From an uncultured Alphaproteobacteria bacterium (GTDB lineage Bacteria; Pseudomonadota; Alphaproteobacteria; RF32; CAG-239), in the NCBI GenBank assembly GCA_944391365.1, contig CALXTH010000084.1, positions 1 through 27,622 of the forward strand: a DNA stretch of 27,622 nt. The letters are read 5' to 3'. The position numbers and the translations under genes were made by a program. Under the pieces are notes generated by a model. That model worked only from the letters and a program-made list of their open reading frames with translations. It had not been told where the DNA came from and ran no database searches. Below are positions 6,106 to 15,700 of this stretch, in pieces; within the stretch, counting starts at the first letter, position 1, and each line of letters opens with the position of its first letter.

Positions 6106-6881
6106 TGTTTCTTTCCTTTTAACAAAGCATCAGGGTGGCGTTCAAGATAATCGGACAGGTTGCCAAAGGCCTGCGCCGCGTTGTTTATGCTTTTGGCTGC
6201 CTGATTGATGTTTTTTATCATTTCATTGGAGACACGGCGATTTTCTTCCAAAATTTTGTGTGCCGTTTCTGCCGTTTTAATCAGTTCCGGCATTAAGACC
6301 GGCAGCTTGGTATTGAGTTCTTTGAATGTTCCGTTAATATTGTCAACGGCCTGTCTTATCGGCAAGTTGGAAAAGTCTTTGGAGATTTCACCCATCGGAG
6401 ACAAAATGGTCGGTATCTCCATAAAACGGTTATTCGTAGCTTTTAGTTCCACGGGCGTTTGGGGTTGCATGACCAGTTCAATAAACAGCTGTCCGGTGAT
6501 ATAATTCTGCACGCCAAGCCGGCCGCGCAGCCCTTTCCGGATTAAATCCTGCAAGAGATCTTCCCGGCCGCGCAGGCTTTTGTCTTTGGAAATAATTCTT
6601 TGGGTATCGCTAAAGCGGACAAAAACCGGCGTGCTGAAGCTCAGATCCTTGGTGTCGGCAATCAGTTCAATCCGGGAGACTTGTCCGATTTCAACCCCTT
6701 TAAACATGACCGGAGAACCAACATTCAATCCGCGCAGGGATTCTTCAAAATACATGACCAGTACATTATCGTCGTTTTTAAATAAGCTGGAGCTCAAAAA
6801 AATTCCCAAAATAACGGCAAAGACCCCGGCTCCGACGGCAATGAACAATCCGATTATTTTGGTATTCGGTGTTTTAGACAT
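6102..6881 (-). CDS. mlaD: MlaD-family MCE-domain lipid transport protein
   Basis: MlaD-type proteins form a periplasmic, inner-membrane-anchored hexameric ring that passes lipids to or from the MlaEF transporter. The 259-aa product has one N-terminal membrane helix (about residues 9-31). An MCE domain follows (about 38-115) with the typical YFEESLRGLNVGSPVMFKG and VEIGQVSRIEL. A long helical C-terminal region (about 170-255) probably builds the channel barrel. ATG at 6881 (MSKTPNT) is preferred over GTG at 6896 because GGAG lies upstream at suitable spacing. This start overlaps the 3' end of mlaF by 8 bp. No MlaC-like solute protein is visible; the lipoprotein gene downstream may fill a partner role. 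Confidence 0.9.
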   Translation of the reverse strand: MSKTPNTKIIGLFIAVGAGVFAVILGIFLSSSLFKNDDNVLVMYFEESLRGLNVGSPVMFKGVEIGQVSRIELIADTKDLSFSTPVFVRFSDTQRIISKDKSLRGREDLLQDLIRKGLRGRLGVQNYITGQLFIELVMQPQTPVELKATNNRFMEIPTILSPMGEISKDFSNLPIRQAVDNINGTFKELNTKLPVLMPELIKTAETAHKILEENRRVSNEMIKNINQAAKSINNAAQAFGNLSDYLERHPDALLKGKKQ

Positions 6882-7635
6882 GTTCTTTTTCTCCACGGGT
6901 TAAAAAATTTAAAACAACATCATTGGGCGGATTTTGCAGCAGGTCTTTCGGGGCGCCACTGCCCTTTATGCTTTTGCTTGTTCCATCCAGGAAAACAGAG
7001 TTACTGCCGACGGTAAAGATTGAGGCCAGCTCATGCGTTACGATGACAAAAGTGGTCCCGAGGCTTTTGTTGATGTCCAGAATCAGGTCATCAAGCAGTT
7101 TGGAACTTATCGGGTCAAGGCCGGCCGAGGGTTCGTCACAATACAAAATTTCAGGATCAAGCGCCAAAGCCCGCGCCAGACCGGCTCTTTTACACATTCC
7201 CCCGCTGATTTCCGACGGGTAAAAGTCTTCAAAACCGGCCAGACCGACCAGCGCCAGCTTTAATGAAACCAGCTCTTCAATTTGTTTTTCGGAATAATCC
7301 GTATATTGCTGCAACGGCAGGGCTATGTTTTCGGCAAGGGTCATTGAGCTGAACAAGGCACCGCCCTGGTACAAAATTCCGCAGCGCTGCATCAGCTCTT
7401 TTTTTTGTTTTTCCGGAGCTTTGGTAAAATTTATGCCGTCAATCATGATTTTGCCGCTTTGCGGCGCTTTCAGGCCGGTCAGCACATGAAGCAGCGTGCT
7501 TTTGCCGCAGCCGCTGCCGCCCATGATGATAAATATATCGCCTTTGTTAACCGTAAAGCTGATGTTTTTCATCAGGATATAATCTCCGTAGCCGACGGTC
7601 AGGTTTTTGACTTCAATGTGGGGCGTGCTGCTCAT
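6874..7635 (-). CDS. mlaF: MlaF-family lipid ABC transporter ATP-binding protein
   Basis: This 253-aa cytoplasmic ATPase powers the MCE lipid transporter. All ABC motifs are present: Walker A GGSGCGKST (39-47), Q-loop Gln90 in YQGG, signature SGGMCKR (144-150), Walker B ILYCDEP (163-169), D-loop AGLDP, and switch His201. The signature with M and the KRAGLARA continuation is typical of the MlaF/Ttg2A subgroup. Its ATG overlaps the mlaE stop codon (ATGA at 7632-7635), and its own 3' end overlaps mlaD by 8 bp, so mlaE, mlaF and mlaD are tightly coupled. Confidence 0.94.
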   Translation of the reverse strand: MSSTPHIEVKNLTVGYGDYILMKNISFTVNKGDIFIIMGGSGCGKSTLLHVLTGLKAPQSGKIMIDGINFTKAPEKQKKELMQRCGILYQGGALFSSMTLAENIALPLQQYTDYSEKQIEELVSLKLALVGLAGFEDFYPSEISGGMCKRAGLARALALDPEILYCDEPSAGLDPISSKLLDDLILDINKSLGTTFVIVTHELASIFTVGSNSVFLDGTSKSIKGSGAPKDLLQNPPNDVVLNFLTRGEKEHV

Positions 7636-8744
7636 ATTCCCATCTCCTCAAAGATTACCGTCAGCAATCCGGTTATAAGAATCCTCCAGACCATTGAACT
7701 GACAACGGCTTTGGTGGTGGCAACACCGACGCTGTCGGCATTGCGCCCGCAATGCACACCGTAATAACAGCCGCACAATGCAATGATGAAGCCATAAACA
7801 AAACCATGAAAAAGCCCGACTGCAAAATTGTTCATCTTCAGCGCGGCATAAGTATATTTCCAATATTCCTGAACCGGAATATCCAGCATAAACACGCCAA
7901 CAGCCGCACCACCCAGCATGCCCATCAAATCAGAAAGCATCGTCAATATCGGCATGGTAATAATCAGGCTGCTTATCCGGGGCAGAACCAGAAAATCCGT
8001 CACGGGGATTCCCATGGTGCGCAAGGCATCAATTTCTTCATTAACCTGCATGGTGCCGATGGTTGCCGCATAAGCTGCACCGGTGCGGCCGGACATGACA
8101 ATCCCGGTCATTATGGCGCCCATAATCCGGGTCATTCCGATAGCCACCAGACTGGCAACATAAATTTCAACGCCGAAAATCCGCAGCTGGACAGCGCCGA
8201 CAAAAGCCAAAATCAATCCGACCATAAAACTGACGACAGAAACAATCGCTATCGCCTTATAGCCGCAGGCTTCCAGAGCAAACAGGAAATCGACCCGGCG
8301 AAAAACCGCCCTGCCCCGAAACATCCGGCCGACAGAACGGAGCGCATCGCCGATAAAAACCAGTCCCCGGCGGAATGCCTTCCAGCTGTCAATCCCCCAT
8401 TCGCCCAGAGCCTCCAGCCAGGGAAGAACCGGTGTGTCATGAGGTGGCGGGTTGCGATCAACGCTAAAAGCCAAACGGATCAATCGCTGAAGGCTTTCCG
8501 GAAAATTGTTCAGCCGGACGGAAACTGTCTGCGCTTTTGCCTGCTTCAGCAGTTCATAAATAATTACGACCAGTGACGAATCCCATTTTTTCAGCGCCGC
8601 GCAATCCAACTCAAGAGCTTTGATTCCGGGGGTGCGCACCTGCTTATACAGGGCGGCTTTGGCATTATCATCGTTATATTTCAGAAAATCGCCGCTGAAG
8701 CTGACACTCATTATCTGTTTTGAAATATGGCAGGTTACATCCAT
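7632..8744 (-). CDS. mlaE: MlaE-family lipid ABC permease with N-terminal STAS domain
   Basis: The 370-aa protein combines two parts. Residues 1 to about 95 form a STAS-like domain (alternating strands and helices around LELDCAALKKWDSSLVVII), the role played by separate MlaB in enterobacteria. Residues from about 130 to the end are an MlaE permease with several membrane helices and the diagnostic GRTGAAYAATIGTMQVNEEIDALRTMG segment (two overlapping pieces: GRTGAAYAATIGTM and NEEIDALRTMG). Such fused permeases are common in Alphaproteobacteria. It opens the operon mlaE-mlaF-mlaD-lipoprotein-repeat protein. The ribosome site before ATG 8744 is weak (GAAAAG), while the -10/-35 pair at 8774-8801 gives a short leader. 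Confidence 0.93.
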   Translation of the reverse strand: MDVTCHISKQIMSVSFSGDFLKYNDDNAKAALYKQVRTPGIKALELDCAALKKWDSSLVVIIYELLKQAKAQTVSVRLNNFPESLQRLIRLAFSVDRNPPPHDTPVLPWLEALGEWGIDSWKAFRRGLVFIGDALRSVGRMFRGRAVFRRVDFLFALEACGYKAIAIVSVVSFMVGLILAFVGAVQLRIFGVEIYVASLVAIGMTRIMGAIMTGIVMSGRTGAAYAATIGTMQVNEEIDALRTMGIPVTDFLVLPRISSLIITMPILTMLSDLMGMLGGAAVGVFMLDIPVQEYWKYTYAALKMNNFAVGLFHGFVYGFIIALCGCYYGVHCGRNADSVGVATTKAVVSSMVWRILITGLLTVIFEEMGI

Positions 8745-8773
8745 TGTCGTTTCTTTTCACTTTTCAGCCGTTT

Positions 8774-8801
8774 ATTGTATCCGATGTTTTTATTATTGCA
8801 A
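8774..8801 (-). promoter_or_regulatory. Sigma70-like promoter of the MCE operon
   Basis: On the minus strand, TTGCAA (8801-8796) and TACAAT (8779-8774) are separated by 16 bases. The predicted start near 8767 gives a leader of about 23 bases before mlaE. Confidence 0.45.
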
Positions 8802-8850
8802 CATATATACTTTATAATACAAATAATTGATGAATCTCCGGTAAACAATC

Positions 8851-8879
8851 AAAAAAATCCGCGAAATGCGGATTTTTTT
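8851..8879 (-). terminator. Intrinsic terminator of the NfeD/SPFH operon
   Basis: AAAAAAATCCGC (8851-8862) and GCGGATTTTTTT (8868-8879) pair perfectly around a five-base loop, 16 bases past the stop of the SPFH gene. The arms supply a T run on both strands, so it may stop transcription in either direction. Confidence 0.8.
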
Positions 8880-8894
8880 GATTTTCATTTTACA

Positions 8895-9875
8895 TCAGGC
8901 TCCTTTCCGGTCGTGGTCAAACATTTGTTTGATGCCGTCCAATGAGCTCAGAATGCCGGTTGCCTCATAGGGCATATAGACAATTTTGTTATTTTCGCCT
9001 TCGGTGATGTTGCTCAGCGTTTCAAGATATTTCATGGCAATCAGATACTTGTCCGGCTGACCGTTTTTGGCTATGGCATCGGTGACCTGGCGAATGGCCT
9101 CGGCTTCGGCCTGAGCGGTTTTGATTCTTGCCGCGGCTTCACCTTCGGCCTTGAGAATCGAAGACTGCTTTTCACCTTCGGCTTTGTTAATTTCGGCTTC
9201 TTTCTGACCTTCGGCTTTCAATATTGCCGATTTTTTCAATCCTTCGGCTTCAAGAATCGCTGCCCGGCGTTCACGCTCGGCTTTCATCTGTTTTTCCATT
9301 GCCTGCTGAATATCTGCCGGCGGAATGATGTCCTGCAGTTCAACACGGTTGACTTTGACACCCCATTTGTTGGTGGCCTCATCAAGAATTGCCCGCAATT
9401 CATGATTGATTTTATCCCGGGAGACCAGTGTTTCATCCAGATCGATCGCCCCGACGAGGTTGCGCAACGTGGTCTGAGTCAGTTTTTCAATGGCTTCGGG
9501 AAGATTTTGAATTTCATAAACCGCGCTTTTGGCGTTGACAATCTGAAAATACAGCAACGCATTGATGCTGATGGTCACATTGTCTTTGGTAATGACATTC
9601 TGGCGCGGAAAGTCATAAACGGCCTCGCGTAAATCTATTTTGAGTTTTTCCTTAATATAAGAATAGCTTTCGCCATTCGGCCCGCGGGTTGTTATTTTCC
9701 AGGCAATGCGGCGCGGCGACTCCCAAATCGGAAAAATAAAATTCAGCCCCGGGGTCAGTTCCCGCTCAAATTTTCCGAGACGCTCAACAATCACCGCTTC
9801 GGCCTGCTGGACAATAATCAGTCCTTTGGCAAAATAGACAATTACCGCCGCAATCAATATCCATTCAAAAGTCAT
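8895..9875 (-). CDS. qmcA: SPFH/Band 7 membrane protein, QmcA/paraslipin-like
   Basis: SPFH proteins assemble into large membrane-associated cages that organise membrane microdomains and often associate with proteases. The 326-aa product has an N-terminal membrane helix and a Band 7 domain (about residues 15-190: VQQAEAVIVERLGKFERELT, QNVITKDNVTISINALLYF). Next comes a long charged helix with repeated AEGxKxAxIxKAEG units (about 190-265), and a C-terminal helix with KYLIAMKYLETL typical of QmcA. I placed the start at ATG 9875, nine bases after AAGG; the ATG at 9884 would overlap the upstream stop but sits directly against that ribosome site. Pairing with an NfeD-like gene one base upstream is the classic arrangement. 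Confidence 0.92.
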   Translation of the reverse strand: MTFEWILIAAVIVYFAKGLIIVQQAEAVIVERLGKFERELTPGLNFIFPIWESPRRIAWKITTRGPNGESYSYIKEKLKIDLREAVYDFPRQNVITKDNVTISINALLYFQIVNAKSAVYEIQNLPEAIEKLTQTTLRNLVGAIDLDETLVSRDKINHELRAILDEATNKWGVKVNRVELQDIIPPADIQQAMEKQMKAERERRAAILEAEGLKKSAILKAEGQKEAEINKAEGEKQSSILKAEGEAAARIKTAQAEAEAIRQVTDAIAKNGQPDKYLIAMKYLETLSNITEGENNKIVYMPYEATGILSSLDGIKQMFDHDRKGA

Positions 9876-9876
9876 C

Positions 9877-10323
9877 TCAATCATCCTTTCTTACATATAG
9901 AACCAAGTCTTCATATTTTTCGATTTTTACCCGTGTTCCTACAGCTATTGTTCCACTGTCAAGGCTCCGCGCATTCCAGCGCTCGTCAAAGACAGAAACA
10001 ACGCCGCCGTCCGGGGTTATTTCTTCAAGGACTTTGGCTTTTGCCCCGATATAGCGTCCCATACCGGTTTCAGGAATTTCTTTTTTGTTTTTCCGGACCA
10101 TCAGCGGACGGAAAAACAGCAGGCAGACCAAAGACGCAACCACCCAGATTATGGCCAAAATGCTTAAATTTGACGTGTACAGGGAAAAGAATGCAATCAC
10201 AAAACAAGCCAGAGCCAGATTCAGAAAAAACATTGCCGGCGTCAGCATTTCCAAAATAATCAGCAGCACTCCGACTATGCACAAAATCTGCCATCCGGGC
10301 ATTGCGATCAGGTCAATTTCCAT
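9877..10323 (-). CDS. NfeD-like membrane protein with C-terminal OB fold (YbbK-type)
   Basis: This 148-aa short-form NfeD protein partners SPFH proteins. It has three to four hydrophobic helices in residues 10-72 (ILCIVGVLLIILEMLTPAMF, then FFLNLALACFVIAFFSLY, then a third ending in LVCLLFFRPLMVRK). An OB-fold domain follows (about 85-148: GRYIGAKAKVLEEI, GVVSVFDERWNARS, GTRVKIEKYEDLVLYV). It lacks the ClpP-like protease domain of long NfeD proteins. GGGAG seven bases upstream supports ATG 10323. It is the first gene of the two-gene operon with the SPFH protein and has a good promoter just upstream. Confidence 0.9.
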   Translation of the reverse strand: MEIDLIAMPGWQILCIVGVLLIILEMLTPAMFFLNLALACFVIAFFSLYTSNLSILAIIWVVASLVCLLFFRPLMVRKNKKEIPETGMGRYIGAKAKVLEEITPDGGVVSVFDERWNARSLDSGTIAVGTRVKIEKYEDLVLYVRKDD

Positions 10324-10355
10324 TTTTTTCTCCCGATATCAGTTGTCTGTTATTC

Positions 10356-10384
10356 AGTATAACAGCCGGCAAGCGATATGGCAA
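10356..10384 (-). promoter_or_regulatory. Sigma70-like promoter of the NfeD/SPFH operon
   Basis: On the minus strand TTGCCA (10384-10379) and TATACT (10361-10356) are spaced by exactly 17 bases. The predicted start is near 10349, about 26 bases before the nfeD-like ATG. Confidence 0.55.
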
Positions 10385-10397
10385 AACGATTTTGTTT

Positions 10398-12722
10398 TTA
10401 ATCCACCGGTTTGACGCGAATCCGAATATCCCGGCTTCGGCCCAAATCATCAACGGCTTTGAGGCGGATGAGCCCCGGTTGCAAAACAGCCTCAAAGGTT
10501 TCTCCGGCACGGGAGCTGCCCAGAAGGCGGTCATCAGCGAACCAATAAACTTTTTCAGCATCCGCATCCAATGCCGCTTTCAAACCCACATGCTGCGGCA
10601 ATCCATTCGGACTGAGAATGACCGTGTTTTCTGCGGGGAAGATAATTTCCGGCGGGCGGCCATTGCGGCCATTATTATCCATGCCGTTGCAATCTTCTTT
10701 GAATGCCGGCGGCCGTTTCAGGCTGATTCCGGCTGCAGCATAAGCCTGCAAGACATCTGACGGCCAGAAGTTGTAGGTTTTCATAACCGTTTGCGGCGGG
10801 GTATGGCGACAGGCTCTCAATCCGGTGGCGATATCAACCGGTATCCGTCTGGAGATATTGGACAGTTTGATTGACGACACACCGGGAATAAAATAACTTT
10901 TGACTTTATCCGGACAATCCGCATCCGCGATATCTCCACTGGAGCGGCAGATATCCACTTTGGCGAGGTTCATTCCGGGCGCCGGGCGCAGAGCGGGCGG
11001 AATGCCGGTTTCACGAATGATCCGGCGGACGATACGAAAGAACAGTGGTGCGGCCATATCGCGGCCAACAAAAGCATTGTTCGGTGTTCCGTCAAAATTG
11101 CCTATCAAGACAACAACGACAAAATGTCCGGCGACACCTGCCGTCCAGGCATCTTTATATCCATAAGATGTTCCGGTTTTCCAGCTTATGGGATAAGGCA
11201 GCCGTCCGCCCGGCGGTGTATTTTTGCTCAGCATATTCAGTGTCAGGAAAGCGGCTTCCGGGCTGAGAAGTTTTTGTCCCGGCACTTTTGGGGCGGACAT
11301 AACGGTTCGGAGCGGCCGGAAAGTTCCGTTATTATAGAGCATGGCGTACAAAGCGGCCAAATTCTGCATTGAAACCTCTGCACCGCCAAGCGCCAAAGCC
11401 AGTCCATAATATTCCGGCGGGCGCAAATTCCGGACTCCGGCTGCTGACAACAGCTCATAAAAACTGTTTTCCGGCAGCCGGAGAAGCAAATCAACCGCCG
11501 GAATATTGCGACTGTAAACCAGAGCCTGTGTTGCATTGACCATTCCATAAAAAGAACGGTCAAAATTTTCGGGTGTATATAAACCGTAATTCCGCGGAAC
11601 ATCTTTCAAAATTGTCAGCGGATGAATCAGTCCCTGCTGTAAAGCAAGCGCATAAATAAACGGTTTAAGGGCCGAACCGGGTGAACGCAGGGCATTTGTT
11701 CCGTCAACCTGTCCGAAAATTTTGTTGTTATAAAAATCAGCCGAGCCTGCATAGGCTAAAACATCCATTGTCCGGGCATCAACAATTATGGCTGCGGCAT
11801 TCGACACACCTTTTTCCCGCTGTTCGCCGATATATTCCCGGAGCATTTCTTCGAGAAACCCTTGATAATCCCAGTCCAGCGTGGTTTTGACATGCCCCTG
11901 TACTCCGGTAAGAATCCGGCGGGTAAAATGCGGTGCTTTATCCGGCAGATGGCGACCGAAAGAGATATATCCGCCAAGACGTTCCGCCGTTTCCGGAAAA
12001 TTTTGAACCCAGCGTTTTTTCAGGCGGCCGGCGGCCTCTCCGGCCTGTTTGCGCCCATCGGATGTCAGCAATCCCCTTTTGCCCGGATTTTGGGGAATGA
12101 CCGTCAGATAGAAGATTTCTTCCGGACTGAGTTCTTCGGCTCTTTTTCCGAAATAGATGAGGGCGGCGGCTTCAAGCCCTTCAATATTTCCGCCATAGGG
12201 CGCAAGATTAAAATATGCTTCCAAAATCTCGTCTTTGGTATAGAAAAGTTCTATTTGCAGAGCTCGCAAAATTTGTTCCAGTTTGCCGGAAAGCGTTGAA
12301 GAATCAATATGCCAGACAATTCTGGCCAACTGCATGGTGATTGTGGAGGCACCCTGACGGCGGCCTCCGGACAGCATATCTCCGGCGGCACGGAACATGC
12401 TTAACGGATTGACTCCCGGGTGCTGATAAAACCAGCGGTCTTCATACAAAAGCAGCGCCTGAACGGCTTCTGGCGGAATACCCCGAAAAGGGACAAACAA
12501 ACGGTATTTGTCATCCCGGCTCAGGGTCAGTTTCAATAACTTTCCGTTCCGGTCGCTTGCCGTCGCCGAAAAATTATATCCCTGCCAAAGGGCCGGTTTG
12601 GGGACAGTCAGAATTAGTATTCCCCACACAAGAAAGGCCAGCACCGGGATAAAGACAAACAGGCGCATTTTTTTTGAGAAATGCGCCTTTTCGTTTTGTT
12701 CTCCGTTTCTATTTTGCCGCAT
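10398..12722 (-). CDS. pbpC: Penicillin-binding protein 1C (bifunctional transglycosylase/transpeptidase)
   Basis: The 774-aa product is an inner-membrane-anchored peptidoglycan synthase. After a membrane helix (about 19-40) comes the GT51 transglycosylase with catalytic Glu94 in YEDRWFYQHPGVNP and the QGASTITMQLAR motif. The transpeptidase domain has S350-A-L-K, S402-R-N and K513-T-G. A C-terminal BiPBP_C domain (about 690-774) is typical of PBP1C. E. coli pbpC likewise follows the alpha-2-macroglobulin gene yfhM. Here ATG 12722 lies inside the upstream gene's last codons (14-bp overlap), which suggests coupled translation. An alternative ATG at 12668 lacks a ribosome site and lies in a perfect hairpin (12661-12688). 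Confidence 0.93.
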   Translation of the reverse strand: MRQNRNGEQNEKAHFSKKMRLFVFIPVLAFLVWGILILTVPKPALWQGYNFSATASDRNGKLLKLTLSRDDKYRLFVPFRGIPPEAVQALLLYEDRWFYQHPGVNPLSMFRAAGDMLSGGRRQGASTITMQLARIVWHIDSSTLSGKLEQILRALQIELFYTKDEILEAYFNLAPYGGNIEGLEAAALIYFGKRAEELSPEEIFYLTVIPQNPGKRGLLTSDGRKQAGEAAGRLKKRWVQNFPETAERLGGYISFGRHLPDKAPHFTRRILTGVQGHVKTTLDWDYQGFLEEMLREYIGEQREKGVSNAAAIIVDARTMDVLAYAGSADFYNNKIFGQVDGTNALRSPGSALKPFIYALALQQGLIHPLTILKDVPRNYGLYTPENFDRSFYGMVNATQALVYSRNIPAVDLLLRLPENSFYELLSAAGVRNLRPPEYYGLALALGGAEVSMQNLAALYAMLYNNGTFRPLRTVMSAPKVPGQKLLSPEAAFLTLNMLSKNTPPGGRLPYPISWKTGTSYGYKDAWTAGVAGHFVVVVLIGNFDGTPNNAFVGRDMAAPLFFRIVRRIIRETGIPPALRPAPGMNLAKVDICRSSGDIADADCPDKVKSYFIPGVSSIKLSNISRRIPVDIATGLRACRHTPPQTVMKTYNFWPSDVLQAYAAAGISLKRPPAFKEDCNGMDNNGRNGRPPEIIFPAENTVILSPNGLPQHVGLKAALDADAEKVYWFADDRLLGSSRAGETFEAVLQPGLIRLKAVDDLGRSRDIRIRVKPVD
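12661..12688. other. Perfect 10-bp hairpin within the 5' end of pbpC
   Basis: AGGCGCATTT and AAATGCGCCT pair perfectly around an eight-base A/T-rich loop. On the minus strand it covers the in-frame ATG at 12668 and lies 21 bases after the alpha-2-macroglobulin stop. On the plus strand it is followed by TTCGTTTTG, making it look like a weak terminator against antisense transcription. It could tune pbpC expression relative to the upstream gene. Confidence 0.45.
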
Positions 12723-15700
12723 TGAAGGCACCGCCCGCGGTATTGGCCCGGAGCAGCGGGTTATACAACGCCTCGGCATAGAGCGGCGGAACAACGAAAT
12801 TTCCTTCGGCAACAACTTTTACCCGGTAGGAAAGTTCCCGGTAGTCCGGCGCGGCAGTGGTATAAACAACGACTCTGTCTTCGCGGATATCGGCACTGTC
12901 GACGGCTGCCGCGTCGTCTATGTTTTCAGAAACGACTTCAAAGCAGCCGGGCAACATCGACACCAGCGCAACGTCATTTACATATTCTCCGTTTTTGCTC
13001 CGATATCTGATTTTAACCGTCAGTTCATCCCCGGTTTTTGCAGCCGAAACAATATTGTTGTCTTTGTCCGTTATTTCCTGATAGATTTCCAGACCGTCAG
13101 ACAACGGGGAAATTGTTTCCGCCGCGGAATAACCTTCCTGGCTGACCGCATAATAAAAAGGTTCCGGAGATGAAACCGTCAGTTCGCGGGTGGACGGCAG
13201 GAAAGAAACTCCCGGGAACGGCGTATATTCCACAGGTTTTGCACTGAAACTGATATTTTTATCATTTTCACTGCGGCCGGCCGCATTCAACGCCAAAACG
13301 GAATAAGCGGAAATAACCGTGTTGTAACGCCCTTCGGTCAGCGGCCGGAGCAGAAGTTCCGTCTCTTTTTTATCAAGTCCGGAGAAATTCTCTGCAAAGT
13401 GAGCTGCTCTCAGATAAATATCCATTGCAACAAATTCCGGCGGAACTTTTTCAGCCTCAAACCGTCCGGACAGCTTCCCGGCTTTGGTTTTGTCCTGAAG
13501 CAGAGCATAAGACGAGGCCATAAACGAGGCGGCAAGGCTTTGTTTCCATTTTTTCGGATAAGTCTTTTGATAATAATCTTCCAAATTCCGCAGGTAGTTT
13601 CCGGCCGTATCTCCGTTCAGCACCAGGACATAGGCCGCATATGCCGGCACAATGTCATCAATACCGGACGGCGCGGCCGCCGCCTGTATCCGGGCATAAT
13701 CCAGCGCTTTTTGCAGCATATTCTCCGGGACATTAAAGCCTTTCTTTTTGGCTTCGACCATAAAATGCGCCGCGTAGACAGAATCGAATCGGTCAACAGG
13801 CAGTCCCGGCATATCCCAGCTCCGGAAGCCGCCGCTCAAAGTCTGACGTGTCCGCAAAATGCCCATTGCATTGTCAAAAAGAGCATAGACATCTATCTTT
13901 TTTACCAGTTCAGGATATTTGAAGAAAACTTCCATGACCGGAAAGATTTTGCTGACGGTTTGCTCCGTACAGGCATGAGGAAATTTATTGAGGTATTCAA
14001 TCAATCCCTGAGCCAGAACCAGCGGCGATGACGAGGCCGTGACCATTTGTCGGCGATATTCGGGATACAGATTTTCGGCAAAATCTTTTAATTTCAGTTT
14101 TGATTTTTCATATCCCAGAACAACATTTGTTCTGAAAGGCGCTGCCGGGCGGATGCTCAGGCTGTAAGGCAGAGATGCCCGACGGGCAGGATCCTGTTCG
14201 GCAACCGCAGAAAAGCGGATTTCATGGGCGCCGAGTTTCGGAAGAGCCCGAAGCCGGAAGCTGACAAACCCACTGCCCTGTTCGGCCAGTGTCAGTTTCC
14301 GGGAGCTGTCACCGATGACTTCAAAAGCTGCTCCGGGGTCAACGGAAACATTAACCGGATAAGCATTTTCGGAATTTTTAACCAGATTGCCGACACTTAG
14401 ACCGATCACAAATTCATCACCCGGCGAAACATTAAAGGCTCCGGACGGAATCAGCGCAAAATCACCGCGCACAGTTACAGCTTTCGATGTACTGCCGAAA
14501 CGGGTTTCGGAAAGTCCGACCGCCATTACTTTTATTTCGCCGCTGAATGTTTCGGGAACTTTGTAAACATACTCATTTTCGTCGGCAGAGGCATCCAAAA
14601 CACCGCTCCAGAAAGCAACCGGTTTGTTTTGCCGGCGGGCAAACGGATTAAGATGCCCGGCCAGCGTTTCGGCGCCGTATCCGCTATCGCCGCCCGGTGC
14701 ACGCAATGTTTGTAAAAAGCGGATGTCCGGCATGATCAGGTCCATAATCTGCAAAGTGCTCACCTGCAAGGCTTTTACCGGCATAAAACGGTCCAGCGGG
14801 GACGGCAGCCGATAGCCGCCATATTGCAAAATTCCCTCATCTACCCCGTAAATAATGACCTTTGAGGCTTCAGGCGTTGTGTAGCGGACGACCAGATCTT
14901 CTCCCGGTTTGACTGTTTCCGGTGTATTCAGGTTAATTTTCAGCCGATGTTCATCCTTATTCACCGCGAAAGGAACGATTCCGTAGCTCAGCGGCGGCTG
15001 GAAAATTTCTCTGGCGTTAATATCCCGGAACAGAGCCACGTTTATATAGGCATTTCCTTCCACATTTTCAGGAAGTCTGATTTTTTCCGCAAAAGACGAA
15101 GTCTCGGCTTTAAACCACTTGTGCGCCAAAACCCTGTCCCGTTCAATGGTTATCAGTCCATAACCTTGATAAGGTGCTGAAATCTGCATTTTAATTTCAT
15201 CGCCGGCTTTGTATTCTTTCCGGTCAAGTTTGATTTCAAGTCCGGCTTCTTTGTCTATTCCATATCCCATATCTGAATTTCCGGCGACCGTATAAGGAAC
15301 TTTTGCCAACAGCGCCCCTTCCGCATTTTCGACGGCAAGGAAATAATCCCCGGCGGCAGACGTATCCAGTTCAACCGGAGTGCCGGCGGCGGCAATCTCC
15401 CACGGGCGGCGGAAAAGTTCCTGATTTTTCGGAACCATTTGATAACGATAGGTTCCGTTCGGCATTTCAACCAAAGTCGACACATATTTGCGGCGATAGA
15501 AGCTCAGAAACAAATCTGTTCCGGCAATTTGTTGCAGATGATTGTCTATTGCAATGAAATCAACATGATGCTGACTGTTTTTGTGTACATATTCCAGATC
15601 GGAATCCGTTTTCCAGCCGATGAGCCGGCGGTTGGGAGAGACGAGTGCCGACAACAGGGTTCCGACACCCCTGCCGCCACCTTGTTCCAGTCCTTCGACC

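Noticed and set aside
7752..8576. 274-aa open frame on the plus strand opposite mlaE
   Set aside because: His/Asn/Gln-rich translation typical of an antisense shadow of a membrane protein gene; mlaE on the other strand is clear.
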